From: an uncultured Clostridia bacterium
Lineage (GTDB): Bacteria > Bacillota > Clostridia > Oscillospirales > Oscillospiraceae
Assembly (NCBI GenBank): GCA_937915065.1
Contig: CALDMR010000167.1
Location: forward strand, 1-22,751
Direction of reading: 5' to 3'
Length of the DNA: 22,751 bases
Shown here: positions 6,543 to 13,633 of the stretch, piece by piece
How the letters are laid out: every line of letters starts with the position of its first letter
Position numbering within the stretch: the first letter of the stretch is position 1
Notes under the pieces: model-generated
Told to the model about the DNA's origin: nothing
The model's input: only the letters and a program-made list of their open reading frames with translations
The model's database searches: none
Position numbers and translations under genes: made by a program

Positions 6543-7283
6543 ATGCTGGAACTGAAAAATCTCAGTTACCGCGTCCGCAATGATGACGGCACGGAAACTA
6601 CTATTCTTAATAATATCAGCCTGACCATCGAAGACAAGCAGCTGATTGTTTTCACCGGCCCCAACGGCGGCGGCAAAACGACCCTGGCCAAGGCGATCAT
6701 GGGCTTGATTCAGCCCACTTCGGGCCAGATCCTGTATAACGGGATCGATATCACCCATATGGGCATCACCGAGCGCGCCCGCCTCGGCATCAGCTATGGG
6801 TTCCAGCAGCCCCCCCGCTTCAAGGGGCTGAAGGTGCGCGACTTGCTGTGCATTGCCGCAGGGGATCCGCATCTGCCCAAAAGCACCTGCTGCAGCTACC
6901 TCACCCAGGTGGGCCTGTGCGCCAACGATTACCTGGAGCGCGAGGTGGACGCCAGCCTGTCCGGCGGCGAAGTTAAGCGCATCGAGATCGCCACTGTATT
7001 GGCCCGCAGAAGTTCCCTGATGATTTATGACGAGCCGGAAGCAGGCATCGACCTGTGGAGTTTTGCCCGCTTGACAGAAACCTTCGGCGAACTGCACCAG
7101 AAGCATGAAGCCACCATGATCATCATTTCCCACCAGGAGCGCATCATTGGCCTGGCCGACGAAATCATTGTCGTTGCCAACGGCTCTATCCGCCACCGCG
7201 GCAGTAAAGACGCCATCCTGCCCCTGATTTTGGCCGACACCATGGGCAACTGTGCCCTTGAAAGGGAGTGTTCTATCAGATGA
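6543..7283 (+). CDS. sufC: Fe-S cluster assembly ATPase SufC
   Basis: SufC is the ABC-type ATPase that drives the SufB/D scaffold during iron-sulfur cluster assembly; it is not a transporter subunit. The 246-residue protein has the Walker A GPNGGGKT (39-46), the Q-loop FQQPPRFKG, the signature LSGGEVKRIE (139-148), the Walker B LMIYDEPEAGID and the switch histidine His197 (SHQER). The EVKRIE form and the closely following DEPEAGID are characteristic of SufC. ATG 6543 is chosen because AAGGAGAG ends 8 bases before it; upstream in-frame codons lack a site and run through the promoter. It overlaps sufB by an ATGA junction. Confidence 0.95.
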   Translation: MLELKNLSYRVRNDDGTETTILNNISLTIEDKQLIVFTGPNGGGKTTLAKAIMGLIQPTSGQILYNGIDITHMGITERARLGISYGFQQPPRFKGLKVRDLLCIAAGDPHLPKSTCCSYLTQVGLCANDYLEREVDASLSGGEVKRIEIATVLARRSSLMIYDEPEAGIDLWSFARLTETFGELHQKHEATMIIISHQERIIGLADEIIVVANGSIRHRGSKDAILPLILADTMGNCALERECSIR

Positions 7284-8230
7284 GCGAACTGAGCAAAGAA
7301 CTGAACAACATCGATGAAGTGGATGCCGAGCTGCTCGGCAAGATCGCCGATATGCTGGGCAAGCCTGTGGGCGCTTTCAACATCCGCAAAAACGGCGGCT
7401 GCGCTGCCCGCGTGAGTACAGAACACATCAAAATCGACCCCCGGACCGACGGACATCAGGGCATTGATATCCGCATCCTGTCCGGCACCAAGGGCGAAAC
7501 CTGCCACATCCCCGTGGTCATGACAAAAACCGACATGACTGACGCGGTGTACAACGACTTCTATGTGGGCGAGGACTGCGATGTAACCATCGTGGCCGGC
7601 TGCGGCATCCACAACAGCGGCTGCGGCAAAACCGAACACGACGGCGTCCACACCTTTCACATCGGCAAAAATTCCCGGGTGCATTATGTGGAAAAGCACT
7701 ACGGCGAGGGCGAGGGTACCGGCCAGAATGTGATGAACCCCCAAACCATCGTCTACCTGGACGAGGGCGCTTCCATCCATATGGATACAGCGCAGATCGG
7801 CGGCATCGATTCCACCAAGCGCTACACCCGTTTTGAATGCGCCGCCCGTTCCGAAGCCATCGTAACCGAGCGCCTGCTGACCCACGGCAGCCAAAGCGCC
7901 TACTCCGATATGGACATCGTCCTCAACGGCGCCGACTCCAAGGGCCGCGTTACCTCCCGCAGCGTGGCCAAGGGCAGCTCCCGCCAGGTATTTCACCCCA
8001 CCGTGGTGGGCAACAGCTCCTGCTTCGGCCATGTGCAGTGCGATTCCATCATCATGGACAGCGCCCAGGTGCAGTCCATCCCCGCGCTGACCGCCAATAA
8101 TACGGATGCTCAGCTGATCCACGAGGCCGCCATCGGCAAAATTGCCGGCGACCAGCTGCTCAAGCTCATGACCCTGGGCCTGACTGAGGAAGAGGCTGAA
8201 GAACGCATCCTGAAAGGATTTCTTGCATGA
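7280..8230 (+). CDS. sufB: SufB/SufD-family Fe-S scaffold protein (minimal form)
   Basis: The scaffold on which SufC builds Fe-S clusters. At 316 residues it is much shorter than the classical SufB of about 480. It keeps the beta-helix core plus the C-terminal helices and ends with the usual LTEEEAEERILKGF. Both functionally important residues known from the SufB-SufD pair appear here in one chain: Cys254 (HVQCDSII, SufB type) and His281 (LIHEAAIGKI). A homodimer could therefore replace the SufB-SufD heterodimer. The start is ATG 7280 inside the sufC stop (ATGA), with GGGAG upstream. No sufS, sufU, sufD or sufE is present nearby, which fits the minimal SufBC (SMS-type) system of anaerobes. 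Confidence 0.9.
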   Translation: MSELSKELNNIDEVDAELLGKIADMLGKPVGAFNIRKNGGCAARVSTEHIKIDPRTDGHQGIDIRILSGTKGETCHIPVVMTKTDMTDAVYNDFYVGEDCDVTIVAGCGIHNSGCGKTEHDGVHTFHIGKNSRVHYVEKHYGEGEGTGQNVMNPQTIVYLDEGASIHMDTAQIGGIDSTKRYTRFECAARSEAIVTERLLTHGSQSAYSDMDIVLNGADSKGRVTSRSVAKGSSRQVFHPTVVGNSSCFGHVQCDSIIMDSAQVQSIPALTANNTDAQLIHEAAIGKIAGDQLLKLMTLGLTEEEAEERILKGFLA

Positions 8231-9246
8231 AACTGATTTCATTTACCGTTCCCTGTTATAACTCTGCAGACTATATGCATATCTGTTTGGATTCCCTGCT
8301 GACCGGCGGGGATCGCGTGGAGATCATCATTATTGACGACGGCTCCACCGACAACTCCGGCGCCATTGCCGATGCCTATGCCGCCAAGCACCCCGATATT
8401 ATCCGGGTCATCCACCAGGAAAACGGCGGCCACGGCGAGGGCATCAACCAGGGTCTCAAACACGCCACCTGCCCCTATTTCAAAGTTGTGGACAGCGATG
8501 ACTGGGTCAACGCTGTGGCGCTGCAGCATGTGCTCAACCGTTTGGAGCAGCTGGAGGCCGAAGGCGGCGTGGATCTGATGGTCTGCAACTATGTATATGA
8601 GCACGAGGACCGCAGCCTGCTGTCCACCATCCGCTACAAAAATGTGTTCCCCGAAAATCAGGTCATCGGCTGGGAAGAGACCCGGTCGTTCCGTCCGGAT
8701 CAGTACCTTACCCTGCACTCCGCCATTTACCGCACCGAAATCGTGCGCCAGAGCGGCATCGTGCTGCCCAAGCATATTTTCTACGAGGATAATCTGTTTG
8801 TGTATGCGCCCCTGCCGCTGACCAAAAAGCTGATCTATCTGAACGAAGATCTCTACCGCTATTTGATTGGCCGCGAAGGCCAGTCGGTATCCGAACAGGT
8901 AATGATGAAGCGCTGCGGGCACCAGATCGAAATCGCCCAGCGTATCTTTGATTTCCACGATTTGGATGTGATCTCCCGCGAAAGCCCGAAATTAGGCCGC
9001 TACATGTACCATGAGGCCAGCTTTATGCTGGTGATCGCTTCCGCTTTCACCCGCCTGAACCGCACAAACGAAGCCGAGGAACAGGTGAAAGCCATGTGGG
9101 CCCACTGCTACCAAAGCCATCCGGCCATGGCCCGGAAGATGCGCCGCAACATTCTGAATGTGGGCATCAATCTCCCCGGCCATCTGGGCCGCGCCCTGGG
9201 ACTGAAGGGCTACCGCCTGGCCCATAAGATCGTCCAGTTTAACTAA
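8227..9246 (+). CDS. Family 2 glycosyltransferase
   Basis: A 339-residue GT-A fold glycosyltransferase of family 2. The N-terminal domain has FTVPCYNSADYM, the nucleotide-binding IDDGSTD (36-42), and the metal-binding DSDD (89-92) in the order usual for the family. HQENGGHGEGINQGL is the typical donor-site loop. The C-terminal third is variable and probably sets the acceptor. No membrane segment is evident. It overlaps sufB by ATGA, with AAAGGA inside the sufB end, so it is translated from the suf message. That is an odd functional pairing. Sugar donor and acceptor are unknown. Confidence 0.9.
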   Translation: MKLISFTVPCYNSADYMHICLDSLLTGGDRVEIIIIDDGSTDNSGAIADAYAAKHPDIIRVIHQENGGHGEGINQGLKHATCPYFKVVDSDDWVNAVALQHVLNRLEQLEAEGGVDLMVCNYVYEHEDRSLLSTIRYKNVFPENQVIGWEETRSFRPDQYLTLHSAIYRTEIVRQSGIVLPKHIFYEDNLFVYAPLPLTKKLIYLNEDLYRYLIGREGQSVSEQVMMKRCGHQIEIAQRIFDFHDLDVISRESPKLGRYMYHEASFMLVIASAFTRLNRTNEAEEQVKAMWAHCYQSHPAMARKMRRNILNVGINLPGHLGRALGLKGYRLAHKIVQFN

Positions 9247-9254
9247 CATACGGA

Positions 9255-9291
9255 AAAAGGGTAGGGATGCCATCGGCATCCCTACCCTTTT
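9255..9291. terminator. Bidirectional terminator between the suf-GT2 operon and the GNAT gene
   Basis: A perfect repeat, GGGTAGGGATGCC (9259-9271) and GGCATCCCTACCC (9275-9287), has a 3-base loop, with AAAA before and TTTT after. It serves both convergent genes. Confidence 0.92.
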
Positions 9292-9301
9292 CTCTTGTAT
9301 C

Positions 9302-10036
9302 TTACCGATCCATCCAGCACACCATTTCCCGGGAAATGGTCATGCCCAAACTGCGCTGAAGGGCCAGCGAGGCCTCGTTCCCCGGCGCGACCTGACCAAA
9401 GGGCAGATCCCCCCGTTCCAGCGCCTTGCGGATCGCCAGGCACTCCAAATAGGTTCCCAGGCCCCGGCGGCGGAATTCCGGCACCACCGTCAGCACACCA
9501 ATCGATCCCTCGTCATGGGTGCCCACAAACCCTGCCAGTTTCCCGTCCAAAAAGGCGCCGTATAGCGTCCCCGCTCCGGCCCTGCTGCGCAGATACGCCT
9601 CTGTTTCCTCCGGCTTTCCGGCATCCGCCCCCGGCAAATGGTAATACCGGGCCAGCACCGGCGCATCCTCCGCCGTTAAAAGGCGCGCTTCCGCGCCGAT
9701 TTCAGGCAACTGGATATCCCCGCCGGCATACCATGCATTGTGATAAAACTCGATACAGCGGGGCTGAAACCGCTCCGCCACCGCATCCGCCTGGGAGATC
9801 TCCTGCACTTCCAACATGGCAGTCCCGGCCGGAACACGATCCAAAAAGCGCAGCGCCGTTTCCGCATCTGCCGCAGCAATCTGCCAAATCTCCCCGCCGG
9901 TACACAGCAGGCAGCCCCGCTCCTCTGCCAGAATCACCCGGGCGATCCCATCCTGCAATGCCGCCAGCAAATTGATATTCTGATCGGTCTTTTGGCGCAG
10001 ATAACACTGCGCCCTGTTCCGCAATTCCTGATTCAT
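9302..10036 (-). CDS. GNAT-family N-acetyltransferase
   Basis: A 244-residue protein with a C-terminal GNAT domain. Strand-loop TVVPEFRRRGLGTYLE holds the acetyl-CoA pyrophosphate loop RRRGLGT (189-195), and NEASLALQRSLGM (220-232) is the closing helix. The first 110 residues form a separate N-terminal half that includes YHNAWYAGGD; this long form is common in Clostridia. ATG 10036 is preferred, with GGAAAGGA 5 bases upstream. A longer in-frame start at 10084 has no ribosome site. The substrate amine is unknown. Confidence 0.82.
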   Translation of the reverse strand: MNQELRNRAQCYLRQKTDQNINLLAALQDGIARVILAEERGCLLCTGGEIWQIAAADAETALRFLDRVPAGTAMLEVQEISQADAVAERFQPRCIEFYHNAWYAGGDIQLPEIGAEARLLTAEDAPVLARYYHLPGADAGKPEETEAYLRSRAGAGTLYGAFLDGKLAGFVGTHDEGSIGVLTVVPEFRRRGLGTYLECLAIRKALERGDLPFGQVAPGNEASLALQRSLGMTISREMVCWMDR

Positions 10037-10111
10037 CCTGATTCCTTTCCGGCCCAGCCGCTGCCAAGCACATATTTCTCGCATCTTTCCGCCACAGACG
10101 GACTATGGTTC

Positions 10112-10120
10112 AGTATAGCA
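10112..10120 (-). promoter_or_regulatory. Extended -10 promoter of the GNAT gene
   Basis: The minus strand reads TGCTATACT: a TGn extension and -10 TATACT at 10117-10112. The -35 position (TGGTGA, 17 bases upstream) is poor, as often seen with extended -10 promoters. Confidence 0.45.
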
Positions 10121-10161
10121 TAACTTTTCGCAAATCACCATACGAAAGTGCCCGGATTCCC

Positions 10162-10190
10162 TTGCAAGGCCCGAAGGCTTGTGCTAAAAT
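10162..10190 (+). promoter_or_regulatory. Promoter of the serC-serA operon
   Basis: TTGCAA (10162-10167), a 17-base spacer and TAAAAT (10185-10190), about 64 bases before the serC ATG. Confidence 0.7.
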
Positions 10191-10201
10191 ATGGATTTAT
10201 T

Positions 10202-10224
10202 GGGGCCATTCGACAGCCCCTTTT
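10202..10224 (+). promoter_or_regulatory. Stem-loop with T-run in the serC leader
   Basis: GGGGC (10202-10206) and GCCCC (10216-10220) pair across a 9-base loop and are followed by TTTT. The element starts only a few bases after the predicted transcription start. It could be a weak attenuator or a 5' stabilising hairpin. The stem is short, so a role is uncertain. Confidence 0.35.
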
Positions 10225-10254
10225 CTATTTATTTCATACGAAAGGAGTCGAAAC

Positions 10255-11346
10255 ATGTTGTCAAATGAACGCATTTACAATTTTTCCGCCGGTCCCTCCA
10301 TGCTGCCCCTGCCCGTTTTACAGCAGGCCCAGCAGGAACTTTTGAACTGTAACAGGTCCGGTATGTCGGTGATGGAGATGAGTCATCGATCTTCAAGCTT
10401 CGACTCTATTTTCCAGGAAACCAAAGGGCGGCTGCGCCGGGTGCTGAACGTGCCGGAAAGCCACGAGATCCTGTTTCTCCAGGGCGGCGCCACCACCCAG
10501 TTCTCCATGGTGCCGCTGAACCTGATGGGCGAAACCGGCCGGGCCGACTACGCCCTAACAGGCAACTTCTCCACCAAGGCCTATGAAGAGGCCCAAAAAT
10601 TCGGCGCCTGTACCGTGGCCGCCTCCAGCGCAGACGAGAATCACACCTATATTCCTCAGCAGGAAGCATTGCAGCTGGATCCCGGCGCCGCCTATTTCCA
10701 TTACTGTGCCAACAATACCATCTTTGGCACCGAATGGCAATATGTGCCGGACACCGGCGCGGTGCCCCTGGTGTGCGATATGAGTTCCAACATTCTCTCC
10801 AAGCCCATCGACGTGGGCCGCTACGGGCTGATTTATGCCGGCGCGCAAAAAAACATGGCTCCGGCAGGCGTCACCGTGGTGATCATCCACCGCGACCTGG
10901 TCGGCCACGCCCTGAAAAACACCCCCGTGATGCTGGACTATGCCGTCCACGCCAAGGGCGACTCCATGTACAACACGCCCCCCTGCTGGTGCATTTATAT
11001 TCTGGGCCTGGTGCTGCAATGGCTGGAATCCCTGGGCGGATTGGCCGAAATGGAGAAAATCAACACAGAAAAGGCCGCCATCCTGTATCACTATCTGGAT
11101 GAAAGCAAACTGTTCCGCGGCGCTGCCCAGCCCGCGGCCCGCAGCCGCATGAATGTTACCTTCCGCACGGCCGACCCGGCCCTGGACGCCCAGTTTGCCA
11201 AAGAAGCCGCGGCAGCCGGCCTGTCCAACCTGAAAGGACATCGCCTGGTGGGCGGCATGCGCGCTTCGATCTACAATGCCATGCCCGTGGAGGGCGTGAA
11301 AGCCCTGCGGGACTTTATGGCAAAATTTGAAAAAGAACATATCTGA
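10255..11346 (+). CDS. serC: Phosphoserine aminotransferase SerC
   Basis: A PLP enzyme of fold type I that converts 3-phosphohydroxypyruvate and glutamate to 3-phosphoserine and 2-oxoglutarate, the second step of serine synthesis. The 363-residue length fits the family. The N-terminal block IYNFSAGPSMLPLPVL, the GGATTQFSMVP phosphate-binding stretch, and the PLP lysine in YAGAQKNMAPAGV are all present, and the C-terminal GMRASIYNAMP is typical. ATG 10255 follows AAAGGAG at a normal distance. It lies 18 bases upstream of serA with its own promoter. No phosphoserine phosphatase gene is nearby. Confidence 0.97.
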   Translation: MLSNERIYNFSAGPSMLPLPVLQQAQQELLNCNRSGMSVMEMSHRSSSFDSIFQETKGRLRRVLNVPESHEILFLQGGATTQFSMVPLNLMGETGRADYALTGNFSTKAYEEAQKFGACTVAASSADENHTYIPQQEALQLDPGAAYFHYCANNTIFGTEWQYVPDTGAVPLVCDMSSNILSKPIDVGRYGLIYAGAQKNMAPAGVTVVIIHRDLVGHALKNTPVMLDYAVHAKGDSMYNTPPCWCIYILGLVLQWLESLGGLAEMEKINTEKAAILYHYLDESKLFRGAAQPAARSRMNVTFRTADPALDAQFAKEAAAAGLSNLKGHRLVGGMRASIYNAMPVEGVKALRDFMAKFEKEHI

Positions 11347-11364
11347 GAAAGGATTTTTAGAATC

Positions 11365-12531
11365 ATGTTTAAGGTAAAAACCCTCAACCACATCTCCCCT
11401 GTCTGCATGCAGGTCATGACCCCGGAGCGCTATGAAATCTCCGACACCATGGAAGATCCGGACGCAATTTTCGTCCGTGCCACCAATATGCACAACTACG
11501 AATTCAACCCCTCCCTGCGCTGCATTGCCCGGGCAGGCATCGGTGTGAATTCCATCCCCCTGCAGCGCTGCAGCGAGGCCGGCATCGTGGTCTTCAACAC
11601 CCCCGGCGGCAACGCCAATGCCGTGAAAGAACTCTTCCTGTTCGGCCTGGGCATGGCATCCCGCGATCTGATGGCCGGCATGCGCTGGGTATACAACTAT
11701 AATGACCCCGATGTGCCCGTGGAAGTGGCCATGGAAAAAATCAAAAAGCAGTTTGCCGGCCCCGAATATTACCGCAAGAGCATCGGTGTCATCGGCACCG
11801 GCAACGTGGGCTCCCTGGTGGCCAACATTGCGCTGGATCTGGGTATGAAGGTATACGGCTATGACCCCTACCTGTCCGTGAATGCCGCCTGGCGCGTATC
11901 CCGCCATGTGGAGCGGGTGGACAGTTTGGACACGCTGCTGAAAAACTGCGATTACATCACTCTGCACACACCCCTGACGGATGAAACCCGCGGCATGATC
12001 AATGCCGAGCGGATCGCCAAAATGAAAGACGGCGTGCGCATCATCAACTATGCCCGCGGCGAAGTGGTGGACGAGGACGCCATCATCGACGCCCTGCACA
12101 GCGGCAAGGTGGCCCGCTTTGTAGCCGACTTCCCCACCGCCCGTCTGATTCAGGAACCCAACGCCATTCTGACCCCCCATCTGGGCGGCACCACTGTGGA
12201 AGCGGAAGCCAACTGCGCCCTGATGGCCGCAGAGGAAATGGACGACTATCTGCACAACGGCAACATCAAAAACTCTGTAAACCTGCCAGACCTGCATCTG
12301 GACCGCACCGGCATTACCCGGATCTGCATTATCCACCGCAATCTGCCCGGTATGCTGACCACCCTACTGCCCATTTTTGCCAAGGATCAGGTCAACATCG
12401 AAAATATGACCAACAAATCCCGCGGCGAATATGCTTACTCCGTGTTTGATCTGAATACGGAAGTGGATCAGCATGTGGTAAACGAACTGAAAGCCGTAGA
12501 GGGTGTCCTCCGTGTGCGGGTTCTGCACTGA
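11365..12531 (+). CDS. serA: D-3-phosphoglycerate dehydrogenase SerA, short ACT form
   Basis: The first enzyme of serine synthesis, oxidising 3-phosphoglycerate with NAD. The 388-residue protein has the Rossmann motif GVIGTGNVGS (142-150), the active-site arginine Arg231 (NYARGEVVDE) and the histidine His272 (LTPHLGG), then a C-terminal ACT domain (about 316-388) with HRNLPGMLTTLLPIF, the serine-sensing type. The usual catalytic glutamate, in the motif DVFPxEP, is not in its normal place: here the segment reads ADFPTARLIQ. This appears to be a feature of the clostridial short form. The ACT domain suggests feedback control by serine. Confidence 0.95.
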   Translation: MFKVKTLNHISPVCMQVMTPERYEISDTMEDPDAIFVRATNMHNYEFNPSLRCIARAGIGVNSIPLQRCSEAGIVVFNTPGGNANAVKELFLFGLGMASRDLMAGMRWVYNYNDPDVPVEVAMEKIKKQFAGPEYYRKSIGVIGTGNVGSLVANIALDLGMKVYGYDPYLSVNAAWRVSRHVERVDSLDTLLKNCDYITLHTPLTDETRGMINAERIAKMKDGVRIINYARGEVVDEDAIIDALHSGKVARFVADFPTARLIQEPNAILTPHLGGTTVEAEANCALMAAEEMDDYLHNGNIKNSVNLPDLHLDRTGITRICIIHRNLPGMLTTLLPIFAKDQVNIENMTNKSRGEYAYSVFDLNTEVDQHVVNELKAVEGVLRVRVLH

Positions 12532-12543
12532 CTGCGATCATAA

Positions 12544-12587
12544 AAAACCGCCCCGGCCTTGCGTTTCCGCAAAGCCGGGGCGGTTTT
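12544..12587. terminator. Strong terminator after serA
   Basis: Arms AAAACCGCCCCGGC (12544-12557) and GCCGGGGCGGTTTT (12574-12587) carry a second stem, TTGCG/CGCAA, in the loop. It lies between convergent serA and the GNAT-like gene and can serve both. Confidence 0.92.
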
Positions 12588-12591
12588 CAGT

Positions 12592-13440
12592 TTACAACAG
12601 CGGCCCGCAGCCCAGATATCCCTGGGGCTGCTCCATCTTGGCAAAGCCATTCATCAGGCGCAGCATACCGCAGGGGCTGCTGTGCGTCCCCATGGTATAG
12701 CGCTCCGCCGGCAATTCCTTCGCCAGCAAGGCCAGGGCTGCCGGCCGTTTTTCCGCCGGGCAAAGCAGCTCCTGCAATTCTGCATCCACTCCTGCCCGGG
12801 TGACAACGGCGCAGGCCGGAGCACCGCCTGCATCCATCAGAAACATACCCCCGCCGCTACGCTCGGCCATATCCCGCTGAATCGAAGCCACCAATTCGCC
12901 CGACACTACATGGTTTTTGCCCCGCAGCAGCACCTCACGCATCTGCTCATAATCCTCCGGCTCCACCCGGTGGATCTCCCCGCTGGGCGCCGGCAGCGCG
13001 CTGCGCTCCAGGGCAAACCGCTCCCGCTCCGGCATCGTCCAAAATCCCTGCATGGCAAAGAACAACTCCAAACTGTCATCCGGCAGCAGCGTCCACACAC
13101 CTCCGGCGCCCTTTTCCACCATAAAATCGCAGGCTGTTTCCACCAACCAGCTGGCATATTGCCGGTGCTGCCGATCCTTGGCAGTGGACAGGCCCACCAA
13201 GCAGGGCACAGGCATATAGCGATCATCCTGATCGTACCAAAAGGTCGGCAGGAAATACACAGCGCTCTGAATCATGCCGTCTTCCAACAGGACAAGACTG
13301 GATTCCACATGATCCGGCACAAAACAATGGGCAAAAAAGTACTCATCGCTGATGCCGCCCGGGAATCCCATCCGCCACAATGTCCGCAGCCGGGGCAGAT
13401 CCCAGACCCGCCCTGCCCGAAGCTTCAACTTCGCCTTCAT
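12592..13440 (-). CDS. GNAT-like acetyltransferase, clostridial Eis-type
   Basis: A 282-residue protein resembling two GNAT folds in tandem. The N-terminal half has VGLSTAKDRQHRQYASWLVE, matching the strand, acetyl-CoA loop and helix of GNAT enzymes. The second half, ending with MNGFAKMEQPQGYLGCGP, looks like a degenerate partner domain. Such forms are common in Clostridia and mostly uncharacterised. The ATG at 13440 is 3 bases beyond the pspC stop and no clear ribosome site is seen, so translation may depend on coupling to pspC. It is the last gene of the helicase operon. Confidence 0.72.
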   Translation of the reverse strand: MKAKLKLRAGRVWDLPRLRTLWRMGFPGGISDEYFFAHCFVPDHVESSLVLLEDGMIQSAVYFLPTFWYDQDDRYMPVPCLVGLSTAKDRQHRQYASWLVETACDFMVEKGAGGVWTLLPDDSLELFFAMQGFWTMPERERFALERSALPAPSGEIHRVEPEDYEQMREVLLRGKNHVVSGELVASIQRDMAERSGGGMFLMDAGGAPACAVVTRAGVDAELQELLCPAEKRPAALALLAKELPAERYTMGTHSSPCGMLRLMNGFAKMEQPQGYLGCGPLL

Positions 13441-13443
13441 GGC

Positions 13444-13626
13444 TTAAGCTTTCGGAATCAAAATGGCAGCTACACAGTATACAATGGCGCCGGTGCCGAT
13501 ACTGCCGATACTCAGCAGCACCGCAATAATGCGTACGATGCTGGGATCGATGTTAAAATATTCCGCAATACCGCCGCACACGCCGGCAATGATACAGGAG
13601 TTTCGGGATCGATACAATCTTTTCAT
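13444..13626 (-). CDS. PspC-domain small membrane protein
   Basis: A 60-residue protein that is almost only a PspC domain. The N-terminal KRLYRSRNSCIIAGVCGGIAEYFNIDPSIVRI motif region is followed by a membrane segment rich in Ile, Gly and Val. PspC proteins sense or respond to membrane stress, and this minimal form is frequent in Firmicutes. The ATG at 13626 is preceded by AGGATGAGG, and the gene starts 7 bases after the helicase stop. It has none of the long cytoplasmic partner domains seen in larger PspC proteins. Confidence 0.88.
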   Translation of the reverse strand: MKRLYRSRNSCIIAGVCGGIAEYFNIDPSIVRIIAVLLSIGSIGTGAIVYCVAAILIPKA

Positions 13627-13633
13627 AGGCTCC

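Noticed and set aside
7025..8242. 405-codon open frame on the minus strand
   Set aside because: Opposite the sufC end and sufB. Gly/Ala/His/Val-rich antisense product without motifs.
10555..12336. 593-codon open frame on the minus strand
   Set aside because: It lies opposite serC and serA, both clear enzymes with motifs and ribosome sites. Its product is His/Gly/Ala-rich low-complexity sequence typical of the antisense of high-GC codons.
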